11,483 bases of DNA, taken from NCBI GenBank assembly GCA_017544125.1, contig JAFYET010000045.1:1-11483 (forward strand). The letters run 5' to 3'. A program made the translations under genes and the position numbers. This stretch comes from Ruminococcus sp. (GTDB taxonomy: Bacteria; Bacillota; Clostridia; Oscillospirales; Ruminococcaceae). Every line of letters begins with the position of its first letter. The first letter of the stretch is position 1. Below the pieces are notes generated by a model. That model saw only the letters and a program-made list of their open reading frames with translations. It did no database searches and was not told the DNA's origin. Of the stretch, positions 1-5,271 are shown piece after piece.

Positions 1-543
1 GTCGGCATCGTTACTCGTTTTGTATCGCACAAGGGTCTTGACCTTATAAAGTATGTCTTTGAGGATATAATCAGGATAGGCTATAAGTTTGCTATCTTAG
101 GTTCAGGCGAGAAGATCTATGAGGATTTCTTCAACGAGATGCACTACCGTTATCCCGACAGGGTGGGCTTAAGGATAGGCTTTATCCCCGAGCTTTCCAA
201 GAGGATATATGCAGGTGCTGATATGTTCCTGATGCCCTCTCAGAGTGAACCCTGCGGTCTTGCTCAGATGATATCACTCAGATATGGCACTATACCGATA
301 GTACGTGAGACAGGTGGTCTGCGTGACAGTATAAAGGACGCAGGCGAGCCAGACGGCTCAGGCAACGGCTTTACCTTCAAGACCTACAATGCTCATGATA
401 TGCTTGATGCACTTGTGCGTGCAAGAAGCCTCTATGATGACAAGAAAAAGTGGGGCGCACTTGTTACCAAGGCGCTTAAGGAAGATTTCAGCTGGAAGAA
501 ATCGGCTGAGCTATATATCGGGCTTTATAAGGATATACATTGA
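1..543 (+). CDS. glgA: Glycogen synthase, C-terminal part (5' end outside window)
   Basis: This is the last 180 residues of an ADP-glucose-dependent glycogen (starch) synthase, a GT5 glycosyltransferase that extends alpha-1,4-glucan chains in the cytoplasm. The reading frame is open from base 1 and ends at TGA 541-543, so the N-terminal glucan-binding half lies upstream of the window. Visible family landmarks are the start of the second Rossmann domain (VGIVTRFVSHKGLDLI, residues 1-16), the LGSGEKIYE segment after it, and the C-terminal catalytic block at residues 79-99 (PSQSEPCGLAQ, then LRYGTIPIVRETGGL). In that block E83 matches the conserved glutamate of the EPCGL motif. The end of the protein (DFSWKKSAELYIGLY) is the usual GlgA finish, so the C terminus is intact. 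A strong hairpin follows 7 bases after the stop. The identification is very secure; other glg genes, if linked, would be upstream. Confidence 0.95.
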   Translation, partial: VGIVTRFVSHKGLDLIKYVFEDIIRIGYKFAILGSGEKIYEDFFNEMHYRYPDRVGLRIGFIPELSKRIYAGADMFLMPSQSEPCGLAQMISLRYGTIPIVRETGGLRDSIKDAGEPDGSGNGFTFKTYNAHDMLDALVRARSLYDDKKKWGALVTKALKEDFSWKKSAELYIGLYKDIH

Positions 544-550
544 TGAAAAT

Positions 551-580
551 AGAGGCTGTTGCGTTTGTGCAACAGCCTCT
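551..580. terminator. Bidirectional hairpin terminator between glgA and ung
   Basis: A perfect 12-bp inverted repeat (AGAGGCTGTTGC and GCAACAGCCTCT) is separated by a 6-base loop at 563-568. It sits between the convergent 3' ends of glgA (stop 541-543) and ung (stop at 586). Read on the minus strand the stem is followed by ATTTTC, a modest U-tract. On the plus strand the tail is only GATTCTTATATATT. It can plausibly stop both transcripts and is probably better for the minus-strand operon. Confidence 0.85.
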
Positions 581-585
581 GATTC

Positions 586-1260
586 TTATATATTATGTAT
601 CTGCCAGTTTATTGGTTCGGTGCCGTTTGCCTTCAAAAAAGCATTGACCTTCGAGAAATGCCTGCACCCGAAAAAGCCGTTGTATGCTGACAGCGGTGAC
701 GGGTGGGCTGCGGTGAATACAGCGTGTATGGGGTTGGTTATCAGCCCTTTTTTTGTCTTGGCGTTGCCGCCCCATAGAATAAATGCCGTAGGTACGTTTC
801 TCTCGTTGAGCTTTCTGATTATCTCGTCAGTAAGCAGCTCCCAGCCCTTGCCTTTGTGGCTGTTTGCCTGACCCTCGCGTACAGTAAGTACTGTGTTTAA
901 TAGCAAAACGCCCTGCTTTGCCCAGTCAGTCAGCTCGCCGTTGTTTGGCTCGGGTATGCCGAGGTCGGCATTAAGCTCCTTGAAGATGTTTTTCAGGCTC
1001 GGGGGAGGCATAACACCCGCCTTGACCGAAAAGCACAGCCCGTGTGCCTGACCCGCCCCGTGATACGGGTCCTGCCCGATGATAACGGCTTTTACATCAT
1101 TATAATCTGTGTATTTAAGCGAATTGAATATGTCATACATATCCGGGTATATCCTCATTGTCGAATACTCTTTTTTGAGGAATTCCCTTAGTGCGAGGTA
1201 ATAGGGCTTTTGGAATTCTTCCTTAAGCACTTCGTCCCAGCTGTTGCCTATGTGTACCAT
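586..1260 (-). CDS. ung: Uracil-DNA glycosylase
   Basis: Family 1 uracil-DNA glycosylase, which removes uracil from DNA as the first step of base-excision repair. I start it at ATG 1260, giving 224 residues. A TTG 21 bases upstream (1281) is in frame but lies inside the preceding miniprotein gene and adds only a non-conserved MQEWHSD. With this start the catalytic motif GQDPYHG falls at residues 62-68, so the water-activating Asp is D64, the same number as in E. coli Ung. The uracil-binding Asn in LLLNTVLTV is N122, and the HPSPLSA motif at 186-192 carries catalytic H186. Length and ends match Bacillus Ung closely. It is the last gene of the minus-strand operon. Only one base separates its ATG from the TGA of the upstream miniprotein, so translational coupling is likely. 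A weak AGGA lies 13 bases upstream of the ATG. Confidence 0.97.
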   Translation of the reverse strand: MVHIGNSWDEVLKEEFQKPYYLALREFLKKEYSTMRIYPDMYDIFNSLKYTDYNDVKAVIIGQDPYHGAGQAHGLCFSVKAGVMPPPSLKNIFKELNADLGIPEPNNGELTDWAKQGVLLLNTVLTVREGQANSHKGKGWELLTDEIIRKLNERNVPTAFILWGGNAKTKKGLITNPIHAVFTAAHPSPLSAYNGFFGCRHFSKVNAFLKANGTEPINWQIHNI

Positions 1261-1261
1261 A

Positions 1262-1384
1262 TCAGAATGCCATTCCTGCAACTGCCGACGCTACAAGGCC
1301 TATAACCATAAGCGCACACAGCGCAAGCACAAGTATTCTCATAAATAAAGGCTTCTTGTTTGGATTTGTGTTCTTTGAGCTCAT
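1262..1384 (-). CDS. 40-residue single-span membrane miniprotein
   Basis: A short gene in the galE-ung gap. It starts at ATG 1382-1384 behind a good ribosome binding site (GAAAGGA, 9-base spacing after AGG) and ends at TGA 1262-1264. The product begins MSSKNTNPNKKPLFMRILVL and ends SAVAGMAF. It has a Lys/Asn-rich polar head (residues 1-12), a basic residue at R16, and a continuous hydrophobic stretch over about residues 17-39 rich in Leu, Val and Ala. This reads as one membrane helix with the positive N terminus on the cytoplasmic side; the length would also suit an uncleaved signal anchor. The start is 20 bases after the galE stop and the stop is one base before the ung ATG, so it is embedded in the operon. 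Similar tiny one-helix proteins (for example the DUF4044 type) are common in Firmicutes, but I cannot assign this one to a family. Function unknown. Confidence 0.8.
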   Translation of the reverse strand: MSSKNTNPNKKPLFMRILVLALCALMVIGLVASAVAGMAF

Positions 1385-1404
1385 TTTGATTTTCCTTTCT
1401 TTTA

Positions 1405-2418
1405 TCAGAGTCCGTTAGGGTTTTGCTTGGTAAAGTTCCAGCCGTCCTTGCACATATCATCAAGTGTGAACTGTGCTTCCCAGCCGAAAAGCTCCTTAGC
1501 CTTGGTAGGCTCGGCATAGCACCATGCTATGTCGCCTGCACGCCTCGGCATTACCTTGTAGGGCAGCTCCTTGCCGCAGGCTTTTTCAAATGCGTGAAGC
1601 ACATCAAATACGCTTGAGCCCTTGCCTGTGCCGAGGTTGACAGCCTCAACGCCTGTATGCTCCAAAACATACTTAACAGCACAGATATGCCCTCTTGCAA
1701 GGTCAACTACGTGTATGTAATCTCTTACGCCTGTGCCGTCGGGGGTGTCATAGTCATTGCCGAATACGCCCAGAAACTCACGCTTGCCAACAGCCACCTG
1801 CTGAATGTAGGGGAAGAGGTTGTTGGGTATGCCGTTGGGGTCTTCACCTATAAGCCCCGAGCTGTGAGCGCCAATGGGGTTGAAGTAGCGAAGAAGTGCA
1901 ATCGACCACTCACTGTCAGCAACAGCAACATCTTTGAGTATCTGCTCTATCATTACCTTTGTGAAGCCGTAGGGGTTGGTAGAAGTGTGTGTAGGCATTG
2001 TTTCAACATAGGGTACGGGGTTCTCGTTTCCGTAAACCGTTGCAGATGATGAGAATACTATCTTCTTGCAGCCATGATTCCTCATAACGTCTATAAGGTT
2101 GAGTGTGCCTGTTATGTTGTTGTGGTAGTATTCAACAGGCTTTGCAACGCTCTCGCCGACTGCCTTTAAGCCTGCAAAGTGTATAACGGCATCTATCTCA
2201 TTATCATCAAATGCCTTTTCAAGGTCAGCCTTGTTTAAAAGGTCACCCTCGATAAAGTCAAAGTCCTTGCCGGTTATCTTCTTTACTCTTTTGAGCGCCT
2301 CGGGCTTTGAATTTGAGAAATTGTCAAAAACAATTATCTCATACCCATTTTCAAGCAGCTCAACGCAGGTGTGGCTTCCGATAAAGCCTGCACCGCCCGT
2401 TACCAGTATCTTTCCCAT
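1405..2418 (-). CDS. galE: UDP-glucose 4-epimerase
   Basis: Interconverts UDP-galactose and UDP-glucose with tightly bound NAD, in the Leloir pathway and in supply of UDP-galactose for glycans. It is an extended short-chain dehydrogenase of 337 residues from ATG 2418 (E. coli GalE has 338). Landmarks are the NAD-binding GGAGFIG at 8-14, the acidic FDN at 31-33, HFAGLKAVGES at 80-90, SSSATVYG at 123-130, and the catalytic Y150-x3-K154 in NPYGFTK with the partner Ser/Thr at S125-T127. An in-frame TTG at 2439 would add seven residues, but the Shine-Dalgarno GAAAGGA (2431-2437) lies inside that extension, so ATG 2418 is preferred. That site sits within the last codons of the upstream methyltransferase, which stops 7 bases before. 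The protein ends at TGA 1405-1407. Identification is certain as a GalE-type epimerase; activity on N-acetylated sugars cannot be excluded. Confidence 0.95.
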   Translation of the reverse strand: MGKILVTGGAGFIGSHTCVELLENGYEIIVFDNFSNSKPEALKRVKKITGKDFDFIEGDLLNKADLEKAFDDNEIDAVIHFAGLKAVGESVAKPVEYYHNNITGTLNLIDVMRNHGCKKIVFSSSATVYGNENPVPYVETMPTHTSTNPYGFTKVMIEQILKDVAVADSEWSIALLRYFNPIGAHSSGLIGEDPNGIPNNLFPYIQQVAVGKREFLGVFGNDYDTPDGTGVRDYIHVVDLARGHICAVKYVLEHTGVEAVNLGTGKGSSVFDVLHAFEKACGKELPYKVMPRRAGDIAWCYAEPTKAKELFGWEAQFTLDDMCKDGWNFTKQNPNGL

Positions 2419-2425
2419 ATTGTTA

Positions 2426-3043
2426 TCATTTCCTTTCAATATCTTTGTTGTTTGTTATTATTGCAATTGCACAGGGCATTCTGCCGTCTGCAAGCTCAAA
2501 GCTCACTTCGTCAAACCCTGCCCCTTCAAAAAATGCCTTGTATGAGAACAGGTCAAATTCGCTCTTGAATTCAAGCCCTATGCCTTTGAGCACCTCCTGC
2601 ATAGCTTTTGATGACTTCTTGCTAACATTTATGTATGTAGGTATTATGATAAGCCCGCCGGGCTTGCATACTCTTACAAATTCATCAAGTGCAGCGTAAG
2701 GGTCATCAAGCAGGTGAATGACATTTCCCGCAACTACCGTGTCAAAGCTGCTGTCCTTACATTTAATGTGCATGATATCAGCTGTTTTGAATACTACATT
2801 ATCATACCCTTTGCACTTTTTCTCGGCTTCAATAAGCATTCTCTTTGACATATCCGTAGCTATGAGTTTTTTGCATTTCGGAGCTATATGTACTGAAATA
2901 GCGCCCGTTCCGCAGGCACATTCAAGCACAGTGTCGGTGTCACATATATAATCTGCAACTATCTGCCCTGTTTTCAAATAAACCTCTTTATTGTAAAGCG
3001 TTTCAAATGCATCATATACCGATGCTATATTATCCCAGAACAT
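2426..3043 (-). CDS. Class I SAM-dependent methyltransferase, substrate unknown
   Basis: A 205-residue cytoplasmic protein with the standard class I (Methyltransf_11/UbiE-like) fold. The SAM-binding motif I is VLECACGTG at residues 39-47. An acidic D64 sits at the end of strand 2 (IATDMS), and D89 lies in the adenine-contact region. FDTVVAGNVIHLL at 100-112 is motif II, and VCKPGGLIIIPTY at 125-137 is the motif III strand with its usual KPGG turn. The start ATG 3041-3043 follows a strong AGAGGTGA ribosome binding site. It is the promoter-proximal gene of the minus-strand operon and is closely linked to galE (7-base gap). The family covers quinone, small-molecule and lipid methyltransferases, and nothing here identifies the acceptor. 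The link with galE may only reflect co-transcription. Confidence 0.88.
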   Translation of the reverse strand: MFWDNIASVYDAFETLYNKEVYLKTGQIVADYICDTDTVLECACGTGAISVHIAPKCKKLIATDMSKRMLIEAEKKCKGYDNVVFKTADIMHIKCKDSSFDTVVAGNVIHLLDDPYAALDEFVRVCKPGGLIIIPTYINVSKKSSKAMQEVLKGIGLEFKSEFDLFSYKAFFEGAGFDEVSFELADGRMPCAIAIITNNKDIERK

Positions 3044-3063
3044 AATGTCACCTCTGATTCTAA

Positions 3064-3079
3064 AGCTATACAGCTATAC
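3064..3079. repeat. Tandem 8-bp repeat at the start of the methyltransferase transcript
   Basis: Two perfect adjacent copies of AGCTATAC (GTATAGCT on the minus strand) lie just downstream of the minus-strand -10 box, roughly at +1 to +17 of the predicted transcript and before the ribosome binding site. The position would suit an operator or a 5'-end element, but a repeat of this size in AT-rich DNA can be chance. Confidence 0.5.
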
Positions 3080-3086
3080 ACTATTT

Positions 3087-3114
3087 ATTATATCATATTT
3101 TGAAAATATTGCAA
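3087..3114 (-). promoter_or_regulatory. Sigma-A promoter of the methyltransferase-galE-miniprotein-ung operon
   Basis: On the minus strand there is a -35 box TTGCAA (3109-3114), a 16-base spacer, and a perfect -10 box TATAAT (3087-3092). Transcription would begin near 3080, about 37 bases before the methyltransferase ATG. It is arranged back to back with the plus-strand promoter whose -35 begins at 3133. Confidence 0.8.
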
Positions 3115-3132
3115 GAGGGAACACAAAAATTA

Positions 3133-3161
3133 TTGCATATTTTTGATTCTTGTGGTATAAT
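3133..3161 (+). promoter_or_regulatory. Extended -10 promoter of the unknown gene-glpK operon
   Basis: The -35 box is TTGCAT (3133-3138), followed by a 17-base spacer and a perfect TATAAT (3156-3161) preceded by TGG, the TGn extended -10 element. The predicted start of transcription is near 3168. This lies inside the open frame that begins at ATG 3100, so translation must start downstream, which fits the TTG at 3199. Confidence 0.85.
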
Positions 3162-3187
3162 TTTTATAATAGTAATATATGAACGGC

Positions 3188-3193
3188 AGGTGA
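3188..3193 (+). promoter_or_regulatory. Ribosome binding site deciding a TTG start at 3199
   Basis: AGGTGA matches the 3' part of the Shine-Dalgarno consensus (AGGAGGTGA) and lies 5 bases before TTG 3199-3201. The only ATG in the same frame (3100) is upstream of the promoter and has no such site. GTG 3190-3192 is a less likely alternative because it overlaps the site itself. Confidence 0.65.
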
Positions 3194-3198
3194 GGTCG

Positions 3199-3732
3199 TT
3201 GAGTGATAAATGGCAAGGATCAAGGGGCGATATTGCAAAGTATATCCGTGATAACGGTATAGAAGACGATCGTATCAGACTTTTACCAGTGAACGGGTGG
3301 CAGGGAATACTCAAAACTGTTGGAGATCGTTTTGTTGATCATTCGTATTTTTACACATACGGGCTTCACTGGGCAAATACGAACGGCGGCTTTCGTGATG
3401 ATGTGCCTGTGGTCTTTGCGTTTAGAGAAGGTCTGCAGGATACAGCTTCTTATGAGTGGTCAGAAAGACTTTCGGAGATAGTCGGTGAGCAAATGGTCTA
3501 TCTGCTGATAGAAGAGCCGGGAGGGAAGTTTACCGTATGTGAGTGTATCAGCTCTGCTGTTTATCTTGTGATAAATGAAGCTGTATATCCAAGTGATTAT
3601 TATATAACTGACAAGAAATTCAACTGGCTGATATCCGAGAACCACCATGATGTGGTCATGTTTTTGGGTGAAAGCCTTGATGTTGAAAAAATCAAAGCAG
3701 TAGTTATCAAAAAGGAGGAGGGCAAAAAATGA
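3199..3732 (+). CDS. Unknown 177-residue protein, coupled to glpK
   Basis: I do not recognise this protein with confidence. The start chosen is TTG 3199 ([11 protein letters not shown]), because the promoter at 3133-3161 excludes the ATG at 3100. The product is soluble and acidic, with no signal peptide or membrane segment. It has many aromatic residues and a mixed alpha/beta look. The central part ([18 protein letters not shown], then [13 protein letters not shown]) is followed by [20 protein letters not shown], whose Trp-Leu-Ile-x-Glu-Asn-His-His-Asp core is its most distinctive motif. That phrase reminds me of SMI1/KNR4-like or DUF6756-like bacterial proteins, some of which act as toxin immunity proteins, but this is only a resemblance. 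Its TGA overlaps the glpK ATG (ATGA), and the glpK ribosome binding site lies in its last codons, so the two are translationally coupled. No toxin-like gene is nearby, and a function linked to glycerol is not shown. Confidence 0.75.
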   Translation: MSDKWQGSRGDIAKYIRDNGIEDDRIRLLPVNGWQGILKTVGDRFVDHSYFYTYGLHWANTNGGFRDDVPVVFAFREGLQDTASYEWSERLSEIVGEQMVYLLIEEPGGKFTVCECISSAVYLVINEAVYPSDYYITDKKFNWLISENHHDVVMFLGESLDVEKIKAVVIKKEEGKK

Positions 3733-5207
3733 AATACATCATGTCGATCGACCAGGGCACTACCTCATGCCGTGCCGTTATATTTGATAAGGGCGGCGAG
3801 ATAGTATCTATCGCTCAGAAGGAATTTACCCAGTATTATACAGGTGATGGCTATGTTGAGCATAATGTTTTGGAGATATTTGATACACAGCTCGAGGTCT
3901 GCAAAAAGGCTATGGAAAAGCTCGGAATATCAGCTGCTGATATTGCTGCTATCGGCATAACCAATCAGCGTGAGACTACTGTCGTGTGGGATAAGAACAC
4001 GGGAGAACCTGTATATAACGCCATTGTATGGCAGTGCTGCCGTACAGCGCCGTTTTGCAAAAACCTCGAGGCACAGGGGCTTACACAGTTCTTCTCATCT
4101 AAGACAGGCCTGCTGATTGACCCCTATTTCTCGGCGACTAAGCTTCGCTGGATACTTGATAATGTTGAGGGTGTAAGAGAAAGAGCACAAGACGGCGAGC
4201 TGCTTTTCGGAACGATAGATTGCTGGCTTATATGGAAGCTCTCGGGCGGCAAGTGCCACGCTACCGACTATTCTAATGCATCAAGAACGATGCTCTACAA
4301 TATAAATACCTTAGAGTGGGATAATGAGATACTCGGTCTTTTGGGTATACCAAGAAGCATGATGCCTAAAGTCGTTGATTCATCGGGTATCATTTGTCAG
4401 ACGGATAAGGAGCTTTTTGGTGAGCCTATTGTCATTTCGGGCTGTGCGGGCGATCAGCAGGCAGCACTTTTCGGGCAATGCTGCTTTGATGAGGGTGATG
4501 TTAAGAATACTTACGGCACAGGCGGCTTTTTGCTTATGAATACAGGCGATAAGGTAGTGCGCTCAAAGAGCGGGCTGCTGTCCACTATCGCATGGGGCAT
4601 AGGCGGCAAGGTGACATATGCGTTGGAGGGCTCGGTATTCATTGCAGGCGCTGTTGTAAAATGGCTGCGTGATGAGCTTATGATGATTCAAACAGCTGCC
4701 GAGACAGAACGTCTTGCTCTTGAAGTGGAGGACACAAACGGCGTTTATATCGTGCCTGCATTTGTAGGGCTCGGTGCGCCTTACTGGGATTCTGATGCAA
4801 GGGGAGTAATAACAGGTCTTACAAGGGGTGCTAACAGAAAGCATATAGTACGTGCCGCCCTTGAAGCTATAGCTTACCAGACCTGTGATGTGCTGGGCGC
4901 TATGGAAAATGACACAGGCAGCTTAAAGGCTATCAAGGTTGACGGCGGTGCAAGCTCTAACAATTTCCTTATGCAGTTTCAGGCAGATATGCTTGACCGC
5001 CCTGTGACAAGACCTAAAAATGTCGAATCAACCGCATTCGGTGCGTTCCTGCTGGCAGGTCTTGGCTGCGGGTATTATAAGGATATTGCCGAGGTCACAA
5101 GGCTTGTCGGCAGCTTTGAGACCTTCAGCCCCAACATAGATGCAGCTAAAAGAGCATCGCTGCTCAAGGGCTGGGCAAAGGCGGTTCAAAAAGCCAAAAG
5201 CGATTGA
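3729..5207 (+). CDS. glpK: Glycerol kinase
   Basis: Cytoplasmic FGGY-family kinase that phosphorylates glycerol to sn-glycerol 3-phosphate with ATP, feeding glycolysis or phospholipid synthesis. It has 492 residues, full length for the family. Motifs are the N-terminal phosphate loop SIDQGTTS (6-13), the glycerol-binding NQRET (79-83, with R81 and E82), the catalytic D242 in [27 protein letters not shown], and [18 protein letters not shown]-terminal [13 protein letters not shown] completes the second domain. The ATG overlaps the upstream stop, with an AAGGAGGAGGG ribosome binding site just before it. The loop that in enterococcal and bacillary GlpK carries the HPr-phosphorylated His (YHFYG) reads KELFG here, so E228 replaces that His. 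No glpF or glpD/glpO is adjacent. No terminator is seen after the stop, so read-through into ppk is possible. Confidence 0.96.
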   Translation: MKYIMSIDQGTTSCRAVIFDKGGEIVSIAQKEFTQYYTGDGYVEHNVLEIFDTQLEVCKKAMEKLGISAADIAAIGITNQRETTVVWDKNTGEPVYNAIVWQCCRTAPFCKNLEAQGLTQFFSSKTGLLIDPYFSATKLRWILDNVEGVRERAQDGELLFGTIDCWLIWKLSGGKCHATDYSNASRTMLYNINTLEWDNEILGLLGIPRSMMPKVVDSSGIICQTDKELFGEPIVISGCAGDQQAALFGQCCFDEGDVKNTYGTGGFLLMNTGDKVVRSKSGLLSTIAWGIGGKVTYALEGSVFIAGAVVKWLRDELMMIQTAAETERLALEVEDTNGVYIVPAFVGLGAPYWDSDARGVITGLTRGANRKHIVRAALEAIAYQTCDVLGAMENDTGSLKAIKVDGGASSNNFLMQFQADMLDRPVTRPKNVESTAFGAFLLAGLGCGYYKDIAEVTRLVGSFETFSPNIDAAKRASLLKGWAKAVQKAKSD

Positions 5208-5232
5208 CAATTTTGCGAAAATATTATATAAT
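5204..5232 (+). promoter_or_regulatory. Perfect-consensus sigma-A promoter for ppk
   Basis: TTGACA (5204-5209), a 17-base spacer, and TATAAT (5227-5232): both hexamers and the spacing are exactly the sigma-A/sigma-70 consensus. The -35 box overlaps the last codon and stop of glpK (TGA 5205-5207). Predicted transcription start is near 5239, leaving a leader of about 33 bases that carries AAAGGAGGG (5254-5262) before the ppk ATG at 5272. Confidence 0.9.
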
Positions 5233-5271
5233 TGATATAGTAGAATTCTGTCGAAAGGAGGGATAAACGCT

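Noticed and set aside
389..871. A 160-codon plus-strand frame running from glgA into ung
   Set aside because: It is a shadow of glgA and antisense to ung, crosses a strong terminator hairpin and has no ribosome binding site.
1258..1281. TTG start at 1281 for ung
   Set aside because: It overlaps the miniprotein gene, adds a seven-residue non-conserved head, and displaces the E. coli-like numbering D64.
2418..2439. TTG start at 2439 for galE
   Set aside because: The Shine-Dalgarno sequence falls inside this extension and the family starts at MGKILVTGGAGFIG.
3181..3732. Horizontal transfer of the unknown gene before glpK
   Set aside because: By eye its base composition and codon choice are not clearly unlike its neighbours; a numeric comparison would be needed.
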